Shown: positions 39,045 through 48,211 of the stretch, in pieces
How the letters are laid out: every line of letters starts with the position of its first letter
Numbering within the stretch: position 1 is the first letter of the stretch
NCBI RefSeq assembly: GCF_900172295.1
Contig: NZ_FWFL01000005.1
Coordinates: forward strand, 186,001 to 250,000
DNA length: 64,000 nt
Reading direction: 5' to 3'
From: Roseovarius litorisediminis
GTDB taxonomy: Bacteria; Pseudomonadota; Alphaproteobacteria; Rhodobacterales; Rhodobacteraceae
Notes under the pieces: generated by a model
The model's database searches: none
The model's input: the letters and a program-made list of their open reading frames with translations, nothing else
What the model was told of the DNA's origin: nothing
Position numbers and translations under genes: made by a program

Positions 39045-40367
39045 TCAGCGCCCCGCCGATGCCCGCTCCAGTGCAGGATAGCGCAGGCCCAAAGTGATCC
39101 CTCTTGTGACGAAACTAATCAGCAGCGACAGCCACAGTCCATGATTGCCGAATGCAGGCACCAATGCCATGACCGACACCACGTAAACAGCCAGGCTTAT
39201 CGCCATCATGTTTCGCATGTCCTTGGACCGCGTCGCACCAATGAAAATGCCATCAAACATCCAGGCAGCTGCCCCTGCGAGAGGGGCCAGAACCATGTAA
39301 ATCAGGTAGGTACGTGCCACCTGCTGCACCTCAGGTGCCTTGGCCATCAGATCAATGATCGTGCCGCCAAGCAACGCGAAAAGCGCGGCCAGCACCACCA
39401 CTGTCACCCCTGCCCATTGGCTTGTCATGATCGCCACACGCCGCAGTCTTGGCCTGTCGCGCGCACCCATTGCTTGCCCGATCAGCGCTTCGGCGGCCAA
39501 AGCAAAGCCATCCATCGCATAGGCTGTGATATGTAGAAATTGCATCAGCACCTGATTGGCTGCCAGCGTGACATCGCCAAAATCACTGCCCAGAAACAGA
39601 AAGGAGACAAAAATAGCTTCTAACATCAGTGTTCTGAGCAGGATATCGCTATTGACTGAAATAATCAGCTTTAGCCTTTTGCGCTCAAGTATCCGGGCCC
39701 AGTCCCGCCATGCGGGCTGCCGAAAGGCATCGCGGCACAGCCAGAACCCCAACCCCAATCCGACCCATTCGGCGATAAAAGTGGCCCAGGCAACGCCCTC
39801 GACTCCCCAGTCCAGTCCCAGTACAAACCACAGATCCAGAACGATGTTCACACTGTTTGTCACCACCTGAATGGCCAGCACGGCCCGCGTGCGCTCTAGT
39901 GCAATCAACCAGCCAGCAACTCCATAAAAGGTGATGATCGCAGGGGCGCTCCAGACCCTGATCCGCATATAGTCCTGCGCGAGGGATTCGACTTCGGAAC
40001 TGGCAGGCGCAATCTGAAAAGCGGCCCAGAAAACGGGGATTTGCAAGAATATCACGGCCAGTCCGGCGGCAAATCCGATCATCAGCGCCCGGGTCAGCAT
40101 TGCCGCCACTTCGCCGGTTTGTCCGGCACCATGGGCCTGGCTGGTCAGTCCGCTGGTGCCCATGCGCAGAAACCCGAAAATCCAGTAGATTGAGGTCAGG
40201 ATAATCGCGCCAATTCCCACCGCACCAATTGGTGCAGCCAGTCCCAATTGCCCGATTACGCCGGTATCCACGGCACCAAGGATCGGCACGGTGGCGTTGG
40301 ACAAAACGATGGGAACGGCGATATTCAGAACCCGACGATGGGTAATCGCCTGCGACGCCTCAGCCAT
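39045..40367 (-). CDS. MATE-family efflux transporter (DinF type)
   Basis: A 440-residue membrane protein with about twelve hydrophobic segments in two homologous halves. PIVLSNATVPILGAVDTGVIG near the N-terminus and the related segment in the second half identify MATE/DinF antiporters exporting cationic drugs or metabolites with Na+ or H+. It overlaps the upstream thioesterase gene by 8 bases and is convergent with the ECF41 gene, with about 100 bases between lacking a clear terminator. Confidence 0.9.
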   Translation of the reverse strand: MAEASQAITHRRVLNIAVPIVLSNATVPILGAVDTGVIGQLGLAAPIGAVGIGAIILTSIYWIFGFLRMGTSGLTSQAHGAGQTGEVAAMLTRALMIGFAAGLAVIFLQIPVFWAAFQIAPASSEVESLAQDYMRIRVWSAPAIITFYGVAGWLIALERTRAVLAIQVVTNSVNIVLDLWFVLGLDWGVEGVAWATFIAEWVGLGLGFWLCRDAFRQPAWRDWARILERKRLKLIISVNSDILLRTLMLEAIFVSFLFLGSDFGDVTLAANQVLMQFLHITAYAMDGFALAAEALIGQAMGARDRPRLRRVAIMTSQWAGVTVVVLAALFALLGGTIIDLMAKAPEVQQVARTYLIYMVLAPLAGAAAWMFDGIFIGATRSKDMRNMMAISLAVYVVSVMALVPAFGNHGLWLSLLISFVTRGITLGLRYPALERASAGR

Positions 40368-40872
40368 CCTTTCGCGGCATCAGGAAATGCCCGGTTGCCT
40401 GCGCAAAGGGCCGCAGGCGGTTGTCCTGCCAGGCCTCGACATGAACACTGGCATAGCGCCGCCCCGACCGGTTTACCTGCGCCCGTGCATAGGCATCGCG
40501 CGGCAGACCCGAGCGCAGGTAATCCACAGTAAAGTCGATGGTTTTCGGCAGTCGCGGTAATTTCCCGGCGGCCAGTACGCCGGCATCCAGCGCGCCGCTT
40601 TCAATCTCTTCCCACAGCGTGGACCAGCTTAACCCTATGATTGCTGTGACCTCAAGAAAGGCCGCCGTTGCCCCGCCGTGTAGGGCGGGCAGAATCGGAT
40701 TGCCAATCAGCGTTTCCTTGAACGGCATGATCGCAGTCAGTTCATCGCCACGCCGGTCAAACTCGATCCCCAGAAACTGGATATAGGGCACGCCATGCAC
40801 CAGCGCATGCAATGCCGCATCACGTCGTTGTTTGACAACCTGTACGGGTTCTGGACGAGGCCGGGCCATCAT
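40360..40872 (-). CDS. PaaI-type hotdog thioesterase
   Basis: 170 residues; an N-terminal helical extension of about 35 residues precedes a hotdog domain with the [14 protein letters not shown] central helix. Predicted acyl-CoA thioesterase. It begins at the ATGATG overlapping the stop of the second thioesterase gene (a start at 40869 would be one codon shorter). Middle gene of a three-gene unit. Confidence 0.85.
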   Translation of the reverse strand: MMARPRPEPVQVVKQRRDAALHALVHGVPYIQFLGIEFDRRGDELTAIMPFKETLIGNPILPALHGGATAAFLEVTAIIGLSWSTLWEEIESGALDAGVLAAGKLPRLPKTIDFTVDYLRSGLPRDAYARAQVNRSGRRYASVHVEAWQDNRLRPFAQATGHFLMPRKDG

Positions 40873-41291
40873 TTACCCTCCACTGTGAATGTGCCTGTGG
40901 CTGTGGCAACTGGGCGCGTTTCGTCTTCGTCCATGGCCAGCGCCCGCACAAACGCCACCGATCGGGTAATGTGATAGCACTCTGCCCGTGCCTTGATGGG
41001 CTGTCCCGGTGTCGCCGGGCGCATATAGTCAATTCGTAAATCAATTGTGGCCGTGCCTCCGGTAGCGGCTGGATGGCTCATTGCGGCAGCCCCGCAACAT
41101 GTGTCCATCAAGGCCGACACCGCCCCGCCATGGATCACGCCCGTTTCGGGATCGCCGACAAAACGTTCATCATAATCCATCGCGATCTCGGCCTTGCCGT
41201 CACCCATTTTGGTCAGGTTCATCCCCAGTGCACAAGCGTGCGGCAGGGCCGACATGAATTGTTGCGCAAATTTGGTCTTGTCCACGCTCAT
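40869..41291 (-). CDS. PaaI-type hotdog thioesterase
   Basis: 140 residues with the core motif [17 protein letters not shown] and the RIDYMRPA strand, typical of PaaI-like acyl-CoA thioesterases. It is a diverged neighbour of the 40360 thioesterase, perhaps making a heteromeric enzyme. It is first gene of the minus-strand unit and divergent from the MerR regulator at 41408; the gap carries both promoters. Confidence 0.88.
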   Translation of the reverse strand: MSVDKTKFAQQFMSALPHACALGMNLTKMGDGKAEIAMDYDERFVGDPETGVIHGGAVSALMDTCCGAAAMSHPAATGGTATIDLRIDYMRPATPGQPIKARAECYHITRSVAFVRALAMDEDETRPVATATGTFTVEGK

Positions 41292-41407
41292 TGGTGCCTC
41301 GCGGTTTGGGTGCGCCCTTTATGGGCCTTAATTCGCAACTCCTGCAAGAGCACCTGTTGCTCTTGGCGGCGGATGAATTTATCCTTCTCATCAGGGAATT
41401 TATGCTG

Positions 41408-41782
41408 ATGTCTGAAAAACGCCTGTCCTTCAAGGAAATGTGCGCGAAATACGATGTAACACCGCGTACATTGCGCTATTATGAGTATATCGAGTTGCTG
41501 CACCCCACGCGTGAGGGGCGTGCCCGGTTCTATGGCGCCCGAGAATGCGCCCGGATGACGCTGATCCTGCGAGGCCGAAAGTTCGGGTTCTCGCTGGAAG
41601 ACATCCGTCAGTGGCTTCAGATGTACGAACACGAAGGCACTGATGCTCAGATGCGCGACTGGATTGAAAAAGCCGACAGGCAACTGGCCGAACTTGCAGA
41701 ACAGCGCTCCCAACTGGACGACGCCATGCAAGAGCTCAAAGCGTTGCGCGACGAAACAGCCGGATCGCTTTCCAAGGCCTGA
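41408..41782 (+). CDS. MerR-family regulator, copy 1
   Basis: 124 residues counted from ATG 41408 (ATG 41402, two codons earlier, is also possible). The winged-helix region begins [20 protein letters not shown]; a helical linker and a terminal coiled coil (about 80-120) follow. There are no metal-binding cysteines, so the effector is likely organic or absent. It is a tandem paralogue of the gene at 41955, sharing VTPRTLR(Y/F)YE and LILRG-x2-FGFSLE-x-IRQ. It probably regulates the adjoining acyl-CoA genes or thioesterases. Confidence 0.85.
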   Translation: MSEKRLSFKEMCAKYDVTPRTLRYYEYIELLHPTREGRARFYGARECARMTLILRGRKFGFSLEDIRQWLQMYEHEGTDAQMRDWIEKADRQLAELAEQRSQLDDAMQELKALRDETAGSLSKA

Positions 41783-41860
41783 TCAGCTTTTGGTCACTTA
41801 ATAAAATTTCTTTCGACGTGGGGTTACGTTGCTTGATCTTGCGTCAACTTCAAAGTGACG

Positions 41861-41879
41861 TGACGTACCGCTTACGTCA
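41861..41879. promoter_or_regulatory. Candidate MerR operator
   Basis: TGACGT (41861-41866), 7-base spacer, ACGTCA (41874-41879), a perfect inverted repeat of 19 bases, with a looser pair just upstream (TGCGTCA / TGACGTG at 41840-41862). It lies in the 172-base gap between the tandem MerR genes. Confidence 0.55.
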
Positions 41880-41954
41880 ACGCATCTTATTGTTGTATCA
41901 AATCCCGAGAAGACCCAGATGCACGGTATCAATCGTGTATGAGTAGGCAAACCG

Positions 41955-42356
41955 ATGACCAATGAAACGATGACAATCCGAGAGATGTGCGATGCATTCG
42001 ACGTAACGCCCCGGACACTGCGGTTTTACGAATCAAAAGAACTTCTTTTTCCCGAACGCGTTGGCCAGAAGCGGCTTTTCACCAAGCGTGATCGCGCGCG
42101 GCTCAAGCTGATCCTGCGCGGCAAGCGTTTCGGCTTCAGCCTTGAAGAGATCCGGCAGTTGCTGAACCTTTATGATCACGGCGATCAGCAATTCACCCAG
42201 ATCAGCCGCACAATCGACATCGCCCGTGAGCGTCTGGCCGATATGGAACAGGAACGAGTCGAACTGACGGCTGCCATTGATGAATTACGTGACCAGATGA
42301 AGTGGGGGGAAAAGATGATCGCCTCGCTGAAACACTCAAAAAAAGCTGCTGAATAA
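41955..42356 (+). CDS. MerR-family regulator, copy 2
   Basis: 133 residues starting [26 protein letters not shown]. It has the same architecture as copy 1, with a longer lysine-rich C-terminal end, and no effector-binding Cys. It lies 41 bases before the first acyl-CoA dehydrogenase gene and downstream of a TGACGT-N7-ACGTCA operator, so it is likely an autoregulated controller of the beta-oxidation operon. MerR proteins of this type (LiuR-like) regulate acyl-CoA catabolism in other proteobacteria. Confidence 0.88.
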   Translation: MTNETMTIREMCDAFDVTPRTLRFYESKELLFPERVGQKRLFTKRDRARLKLILRGKRFGFSLEEIRQLLNLYDHGDQQFTQISRTIDIARERLADMEQERVELTAAIDELRDQMKWGEKMIASLKHSKKAAE

Positions 42357-42397
42357 AACATTGCGGCCGGGAATATCCGCTTAAGGGAGAGAGCCAG

Positions 42398-44176
42398 ATG
42401 CCAAGCTATACCGCCCCCACGAAAGACCTCCAATTCGTGCTGCACGACGTACTGAATGTTAGCCAGTCTGACACCCCCGGCTATGCCGAGCTTGACGCCG
42501 ATTTCACCAGTGCTGTTCTGGAAGAAGCGGGCAAACTGGCCTCCGAAGTGTTGTCACCCCTGAATACCGTAGGAGACACCGAAGGCTGCGTTCTGGAAAA
42601 CGGTGTCGTCCGGACCCCGACCGGTTTCAAGGCGGCGTTCGATCAGGTTCGCGAAGGCGGCTGGACAGCGCTTGACCTTCCCGAAGAATTTGGCGGGCAA
42701 CATATGCCCTATGTTCTAGGCACTGCGGTGGGCGAGATGTTCTCGGGCGCGAACCAGGCGTTCACCATGTATCAGGGTCTGACTCACGGCGCGGCCTCGG
42801 CCATTCTGGTGCATGGGACAGACGATCAGAAAGCAACCTATCTGCCCAAAATGGCATCCTGCGACTGGACTGGCACCATGAACCTGACAGAGCCGCATTG
42901 CGGAACCGATCTGGGCCTCATGCGTACCAAGGCCGAACCGCAGGACGATGGCAGTTACAAGGTGACCGGCCAAAAGATTTTCATTTCGGCCGGTGAACAT
43001 GACATGGCCGATAACATCATCCATCTGGTGCTGGCCAAAATCCCCGGCGGCCCCGAGGGCATCAAAGGTGTGTCGCTGTTCATCGTGCCCAAATTCATCG
43101 TCAAGCAAGACGGATCACTGGGGGACCGCAATGGTGTTTCCTGTGGCAAGATCGAAGAGAAAATGGGTATTCACGGCAATTCGACCTGCGTGATGAACTA
43201 TGACGGCGCCACCGGCTGGCTTTTGGGCGAGGAACACAAAGGCATGCGCGCCATGTTCACTATGATGAACGAGGCGCGGATCGGTGTGGGCATGCAGGGT
43301 TTGGCGCAAGCTGAAGTGGCCTATCAGAATGCCGTGGCCTATGCCAAGGATCGCTTGCAGGGCCGTGCCGTGACAGGTGACGAAAACCCCGATGGCCCGG
43401 CTGATCCGCTGATCGTACACCCCGACATCCGCCGCTCTCTTATGGATCAGAAATCCTTCATCGAGGGTGCGCGCACTTTCCTGCTATGGGGCGCTCAGTT
43501 GATTGACCAGTCACACCGCGGCGGGGATGAGGCTGCCGAAGGGCTGGTGTCGCTGATGACCCCAGTGATCAAAGGCTTCCTGACCGACGAAGGCTACGAC
43601 ATGACCGTAAAGGCCCAGCAGGTGTATGGCGGCCACGGCTATATTGAGGAATGGGGCATGTCCCAATTCACCCGCGACGCCCGTATCGCCATGATCTACG
43701 AAGGCGCCAATGGCGTTCAGGCACTTGACCTGGTGGGTAGAAAACTGGCGCAGGATGGTGGCAAGCATGTAATGGCCTTCTTTGACTTGGTGAAAACCTT
43801 CATCAAGGACAGTGGCGACAACGACGCGCTTAAGGCCGACTTTCTGGAGCCTCTGAAAGCGGCCTCAAAGGATCTGCAGTCGGCAGGCATGTTCTTTATG
43901 CAGAACGGCATGAAAAACCCTAACGCAGCGCTGGCGGGATCGAATGATTTCATGCACCTTTTCGGCCATGTCTGCCTTGGCCTTATGTGGGCGCGCTCGG
44001 CCAAGGCCGCACAGGCCGCTCTCGATGGTGGGACATCGGACAAAGCGTTTTATGAAACCAAACTGGCCACCGGGCGTTACTACATGAAACGCCGTCTGCC
44101 CGCGACCGCGATGCATCTGGCGCGCATTGAAACCGGTGCCGATCCGGTGATGGCGCTGAAGGCTGATCAGTTTTAA
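42398..44176 (+). CDS. Acyl-CoA dehydrogenase, long (DmdC/FadE-like) type
   Basis: A 592-residue acyl-CoA dehydrogenase of the long class with a C-terminal extra helical domain, as in DmdC (methylmercaptopropionyl-CoA dehydrogenase) and alphaproteobacterial FadE. It has M-N-L-T-E-P-x-C-G-T-D, the FAD-binding ISAGEHD segment, [23 protein letters not shown] and the catalytic-Glu loop [18 protein letters not shown] precedes the start closely. The neighbouring thiolase and FadJ genes argue for fatty-acid beta-oxidation rather than DMSP demethylation. Confidence 0.9.
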   Translation: MPSYTAPTKDLQFVLHDVLNVSQSDTPGYAELDADFTSAVLEEAGKLASEVLSPLNTVGDTEGCVLENGVVRTPTGFKAAFDQVREGGWTALDLPEEFGGQHMPYVLGTAVGEMFSGANQAFTMYQGLTHGAASAILVHGTDDQKATYLPKMASCDWTGTMNLTEPHCGTDLGLMRTKAEPQDDGSYKVTGQKIFISAGEHDMADNIIHLVLAKIPGGPEGIKGVSLFIVPKFIVKQDGSLGDRNGVSCGKIEEKMGIHGNSTCVMNYDGATGWLLGEEHKGMRAMFTMMNEARIGVGMQGLAQAEVAYQNAVAYAKDRLQGRAVTGDENPDGPADPLIVHPDIRRSLMDQKSFIEGARTFLLWGAQLIDQSHRGGDEAAEGLVSLMTPVIKGFLTDEGYDMTVKAQQVYGGHGYIEEWGMSQFTRDARIAMIYEGANGVQALDLVGRKLAQDGGKHVMAFFDLVKTFIKDSGDNDALKADFLEPLKAASKDLQSAGMFFMQNGMKNPNAALAGSNDFMHLFGHVCLGLMWARSAKAAQAALDGGTSDKAFYETKLATGRYYMKRRLPATAMHLARIETGADPVMALKADQF

Positions 44177-44217
44177 TGCATCGTGGTTCAAACTCCACCC
44201 TTTGAGGAAAGACAGAT

Positions 44218-44430
44218 ATGCCCAAACGCTTTCGCCTGACCCGCCGCTTCAACGCCGCTATGACCGAAGACGGGTATCGTCGTCTTCGAAAATTCGCAGC
44301 CGAGGCCGGGCTGGACGAAGGTGAGGCACTGTCCTTCCTTTTTGAGAACTTCGACAGCGTGATCAACGAAGACACATTTGGCCACAGGCTGCGGATTTTC
44401 AATTCCGAGCTGGAAGCCCGCAAAAAGTAA
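44218..44430 (+). CDS. 70-residue conserved-looking small protein
   Basis: A 70-residue basic protein with a good start (GAGGAAAG upstream) between two acyl-CoA dehydrogenase genes. The N-terminus has Lys/Arg-rich residues ([10 protein letters not shown]); predicted helices follow, ending LEARKK. It resembles a small ribbon-helix-helix-sized or adaptor protein, but I do not recognise a family. Its stop is 13 bases before the next dehydrogenase ATG. The tight packing and normal codon use support it being real. Confidence 0.7.
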   Translation: MPKRFRLTRRFNAAMTEDGYRRLRKFAAEAGLDEGEALSFLFENFDSVINEDTFGHRLRIFNSELEARKK

Positions 44431-44443
44431 CGGGAGCGATCCG

Positions 44444-45583
44444 ATGACATCCACCTGGATGACAGATGAACACGCAATGCTGGCCGACATGACCCGTTCG
44501 TTCATCGAAACTGAATGGGCACCGCATTTCGAACGCTGGCGCAAAGCTGGCCAGATGGACCGCGAGACCTGGCAGCAGGCCGGCGAACTTGGCCTGCTCT
44601 GCCCGTCGATCCCCGAGGAATACGGCGGCGCTGGCGGTGATTTCGGCCACGAGGCGGTGATATGCATTGAGCAATCGCGCGCCAATCTCGCAAGTTGGGG
44701 CAACCCGATCCACTCCGGCATCGTTGCTCATTACATTCTCGCCTATGGCTCTGAAGAGCAGAAAAAGCGTTGGTTGCCCAAGATGGTCTCGGGCGAAATG
44801 GTGGGCGCCCTGGCGATGACAGAACCCGCCGCCGGATCGGATGTGCAGGGCATCAAGACAAAGGCCGTGCGCGACGGCAATGCCTATCGCCTGTCGGGGC
44901 AGAAGACCTTTATCACCAACGGCCAGCATGCCGGCCTGATCATCGTCGCCGCAAAAACCGACCCCAAGGCAGGCGCCAAAGGAACGTCGCTGATAGTGGT
45001 CGAAACCGACGGTGCAACCGGATTCAGCCGCGGTCGGAACCTTGACAAAGTCGGCCTGCACGCGGCGGACACCTCCGAGCTTTTCTTTGATAATGTCGAA
45101 ATCTCACCTGAAAACATCCTTGGCGGTGAAGAGGGCCGTGGTTTTTACCAGATGATGCAACAGCTGCCACAGGAACGCCTGATCATCGCTTGCGGCGCGC
45201 AGGGTGCCATGGAAGGTGCGGTGGAACGCACGATTAACTATTGCCAGACACGCGAAGCATTTGGCGGCACCCTGATGCAATTCCAGAACACCCGCTTCAA
45301 ACTGGCTGAATGCCAAACCCGCACACGCGTCGCTCGCGCCTTTTTTGATGAATGTATGGCCGAACACATGCGCGGTGAGTTGACCGTCGAAAAGGCTGCC
45401 ATGGCCAAATACTGGATGACCGATACCCAATGCGAGGTGTTGGACGAATGCGTGCAGCTGCATGGCGGCTATGGTTTCATGCAGGAATATGCGGTCGTGG
45501 AAATGTGGGCTGACGCGCGGGTACAGCGGATCTACGGTGGCACCAACGAAATCATGAAAGAACTGATTGCGAGGTCGCTATGA
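44444..45583 (+). CDS. Acyl-CoA dehydrogenase, short/medium-chain type
   Basis: 379 residues from ATG 44444, preceded by GGGAGCG. Standard acyl-CoA dehydrogenase: [16 protein letters not shown] for FAD binding, K-x-F-I-T-N-G, R-E-x-F-G-G, and the C-terminal [11 protein letters not shown] with the catalytic Glu expected in [16 protein letters not shown]. It oxidises acyl-CoA with electron transfer to ETF. Part of the beta-oxidation operon. Confidence 0.93.
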   Translation: MTSTWMTDEHAMLADMTRSFIETEWAPHFERWRKAGQMDRETWQQAGELGLLCPSIPEEYGGAGGDFGHEAVICIEQSRANLASWGNPIHSGIVAHYILAYGSEEQKKRWLPKMVSGEMVGALAMTEPAAGSDVQGIKTKAVRDGNAYRLSGQKTFITNGQHAGLIIVAAKTDPKAGAKGTSLIVVETDGATGFSRGRNLDKVGLHAADTSELFFDNVEISPENILGGEEGRGFYQMMQQLPQERLIIACGAQGAMEGAVERTINYCQTREAFGGTLMQFQNTRFKLAECQTRTRVARAFFDECMAEHMRGELTVEKAAMAKYWMTDTQCEVLDECVQLHGGYGFMQEYAVVEMWADARVQRIYGGTNEIMKELIARSL

Positions 45584-45612
45584 CCACTCAGCCGCTTTCG
45601 CGAATTGCAGAG

Positions 45613-45651
45613 GTCGGATGCCTCCGGCGGGAGTATTTTTGCCAAGAAGAA
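45613..45651. repeat. Dispersed repeat copy 2 and left inverted-repeat arm
   Basis: 45613-45636 is identical to 18317-18340 between dnaN and recF. The right part, 45631-45651 (GAGTATTTTTGCC...AAGAA), is the exact reverse complement of 45804-45824, giving 21-base inverted repeats 152 bases apart. Confidence 0.85.
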
Positions 45652-45803
45652 GATCAAGGTCCACTCCGCCATCCGGCCCGACCATCACATGGAACGCAGG
45701 CGGGACGGCGAAGCTTCTCCTTGGGCGGCCATCGGCTCTCCAGCCTGTACCGTGCCCCCTATCAAAGCGCGTTAACGTTAATTCTGCGTAAAGGCGGTCC
45801 TGT

Positions 45804-45824
45804 TTCTTCTTGGCAAAAATACTC
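45804..45824. repeat. Right inverted-repeat arm
   Basis: TTCTTCTTGGCAAAAATACTC, the reverse complement of 45631-45651. The 283-base gap between the dehydrogenase and GST genes carries this repeat pair and no recognisable gene. Confidence 0.8.
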
Positions 45825-45866
45825 AATATCCACAAAGCCCACGGGCGCGACAACAGGAGCGGGAAA

Positions 45867-46502
45867 GTGACGGTCAAACTTTATTGTATGGGCGAAAGCG
45901 GCAACGCCTATAAGGCCGCTCTGGCGCTGGAACTCAGCGGGCTGGCCTGGGAGCCGATCTATGTGGATTTCTTCGGCGGCGAGACGAGGACCCCCGAATT
46001 TCGCAAGATCAACGTCATGGGTGAGGTGCCGGTGCTGGTGGACGGTGATATCACGCTGACCCAATCCGGCGTAATGCAGATGTACATCACCGAGCAAACC
46101 GGCAAGTTCGGCGGCAATACCCCCGAAGAGCGGCGCGAAGTCATGCGGTGGGTTTTCTGGGACAATCACAAACTCAGCAGTCAGGCGGGTATGACCCGTT
46201 TTCTGATGAATTTCCTGGCGCCAGATAAACGCCCTGCCGAGGTGATTGCCTTTACTCAGGGCCGTCTCAGGGCCGCCTACAACTCGCTCAACGACCAACT
46301 TGAGGGGCGCGACTGGATCGTCGGCGAAGCGATCACCAATTCCGATATCTCCTGCTGCGGGTACCTGTTTTATCCCGAACCTTTCGGCTTTGATCGTGCT
46401 GAGTGGCCCAATATCGACCGGTGGCTGGCGAACATCGAAAATACCCCCGGCTGGAAACACCCCTATGACCTGATGCCCGGCAGCCCCGCTGACCGCACCT
46501 GA
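45867..46502 (+). CDS. Glutathione S-transferase family protein
   Basis: A GTG start at 45867, behind AGGAG at a 7-base spacing, gives 211 residues beginning VTVKLYCMGESGN; the ATG 19 codons upstream overlaps the inverted repeat and is less likely. N-terminal thioredoxin-like domain with G-E-V-P-V-L-V-D-G-D and the cis-Pro glutathione site, then a helical C-terminal domain. Its place inside the beta-oxidation operon suggests a role with reactive acyl intermediates, but the substrate is unknown. Confidence 0.85.
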   Translation: MTVKLYCMGESGNAYKAALALELSGLAWEPIYVDFFGGETRTPEFRKINVMGEVPVLVDGDITLTQSGVMQMYITEQTGKFGGNTPEERREVMRWVFWDNHKLSSQAGMTRFLMNFLAPDKRPAEVIAFTQGRLRAAYNSLNDQLEGRDWIVGEAITNSDISCCGYLFYPEPFGFDRAEWPNIDRWLANIENTPGWKHPYDLMPGSPADRT

Positions 46503-46517
46503 CCAAGGAGAACCCAA

Positions 46518-47729
46518 ATGACCGAAGCCTATATCTATGACGCCGTGCGTACCCCGCGCGGCAAGGGCCGCAAGGATGGCAGCCTGCACGAGGTGACATC
46601 CGTGCGCCTGTCCGCGCAGGTGCTGAATGCCCTGAAAGATCGAAACGGCCTTGATGGCCACGCGGTAGAAGACGTTATCTGGGGCAACGTGACCCAGGTG
46701 ATGGAGCAGGGCGGCTGCCTTGCGCGCACCGCCGTGCTGGCCTCGGATCTGGATGAATCGATCCCCGGTCTGGCCATCAACCGTTTCTGCGCAAGCGGCA
46801 TGGAAGCCGTCAATTTGGCCGCCAATCAGGTCAAGGGCGGCGCCGGTGAGGCCTATATCGCAGGTGGTGTCGAGATGATGGGGCGTGTTGCCATGGGCAG
46901 CGATGGCGCTGCTATTGCCGTGGACCCCAGCGTCGCGATGGAAACCTATTTCGTCCCCCAAGGCATCAGCGCCGATATCATCGCCACCGAATATGGCTTT
47001 AGCCGCGATGACGCCGACAGCCTGGCGATGGAATCGCAAAAACGTGCGGCTGCGGCCTGGAAAGATAAACGGTTTGCCAGGTCGATCATCGAGGTGCAGG
47101 ATCAAAACGGCCTGACCATTCTGGATCATGACGAATACATGCGCCCCGGCACCGATATGCAGACGCTTGGCGCGCTGAACCCTGCCTTTCAGGCCATGGG
47201 CGAGGTGATGCCGGGCTTTGATGCCGTGGCCAAACTGAAATATCCCCATCTGGAAAAGATCAATCACATCCACCATGCGGGTAACTCATCAGGCATCGTT
47301 GATGGCTCGGCCGGGGTGCTGATCGGCAATGCGGAATTTGGCAAGAAATACGGGCTGAAACCGCGCGCACGCATCCGTCAGACCTGCAAGATCGGCACCG
47401 ACCCCACAATCATGCTGACCGGTCCGGTGCCTGCGACGCAGAAAATCCTTGCGGATTCGGGCATGCAGATTGGTGACATCGACCTTTTTGAAGTGAACGA
47501 GGCATTTGCATCCGTGGTTCTGCGTTTCCAGCAGGCGTTTGATGTAGATCCCGCACTGGTCAACGTCAACGGCGGCTCAATCGCCATGGGCCACCCGCTG
47601 GGGGCCACTGGCGCGATCATCATCGGCACATTGCTGGACGAACTGGAGCGCACTGACAAAGAGGTGGGCCTTGCCACGCTGTGCATTGCTTCCGGCATGG
47701 GTGCGGCCACAATCATCGAGCGCGTGTGA
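46518..47729 (+). CDS. fadA: Acetyl-CoA acyltransferase (thiolase)
   Basis: 403 residues with AAGGAGA upstream. The nucleophilic Cys is in NRFCASGMEA (about 92), the His in GGSIAMGHPLGATGA and the second Cys in LCIASGMGAA near the C-terminus, where most thiolases have CIGGGQG. It cleaves 3-ketoacyl-CoA in beta-oxidation. Its stop TGA overlaps the cupin ATG by one base. Confidence 0.93.
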   Translation: MTEAYIYDAVRTPRGKGRKDGSLHEVTSVRLSAQVLNALKDRNGLDGHAVEDVIWGNVTQVMEQGGCLARTAVLASDLDESIPGLAINRFCASGMEAVNLAANQVKGGAGEAYIAGGVEMMGRVAMGSDGAAIAVDPSVAMETYFVPQGISADIIATEYGFSRDDADSLAMESQKRAAAAWKDKRFARSIIEVQDQNGLTILDHDEYMRPGTDMQTLGALNPAFQAMGEVMPGFDAVAKLKYPHLEKINHIHHAGNSSGIVDGSAGVLIGNAEFGKKYGLKPRARIRQTCKIGTDPTIMLTGPVPATQKILADSGMQIGDIDLFEVNEAFASVVLRFQQAFDVDPALVNVNGGSIAMGHPLGATGAIIIGTLLDELERTDKEVGLATLCIASGMGAATIIERV

Positions 47730-48208
47730 TGCCGAAATTGGACCTCTCCCAAATCCCTTTCAAGGGTGGTTCTACCTATCCCGGCAAACTGGCGCAGGCG
47801 ATGGCCAGGCGCAGCAGTCAACGGCTGGGCGATGCTGGTGGTCTTACCCAATATGGCGTCAACATGGTGCGGCTGGAGCCCGGTGCTGCCTCATCCCTGC
47901 GGCATTACCACATGCAGCAGGACGAGTTTGTCATTGTCACCCAAGGCACCTGCACTCTGATCGACGACGATGGTGAGCATACAATGCAGCCCGGTGATTG
48001 TGCCACCTTCCCAGCAGGAGACGCCAATGGCCATCACCTTGTGAACAAATCCGATGCGCCCGCCCTGTTTCTGGTGGTGGGCACACGCACCGAAACCGAA
48101 ACCGGGCATTACAGCGACCTCGACATGAAGGTGACGATGGACGCAACCGGCTTCAAATTTACCCGCAAAGACGGCAGCCCCCTGACTGCTGAGCAGATCG
48201 GAGAATAA
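47729..48208 (+). CDS. Cupin-domain protein
   Basis: 159 residues from ATG 47729 (TGATG with the thiolase). A single cupin barrel with RHYHMQQDEFVIVTQG (metal-ligand motif 1: H-x-H-x-E-type) and PAGDANGHHLVNKS (motif 2). It is probably a small metal-binding enzyme or sensor. Location between thiolase and fadJ is unusual; function unknown. Confidence 0.85.
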   Translation: MPKLDLSQIPFKGGSTYPGKLAQAMARRSSQRLGDAGGLTQYGVNMVRLEPGAASSLRHYHMQQDEFVIVTQGTCTLIDDDGEHTMQPGDCATFPAGDANGHHLVNKSDAPALFLVVGTRTETETGHYSDLDMKVTMDATGFKFTRKDGSPLTAEQIGE

Positions 48209-48211
48209 GAC

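Noticed and set aside
45762..47276. 504-codon open frame on the minus strand opposite the GST and thiolase genes
   Set aside because: It is the mirror of two well-supported genes in a GC-rich region and its translation (His- and Gly-rich) has no family character.
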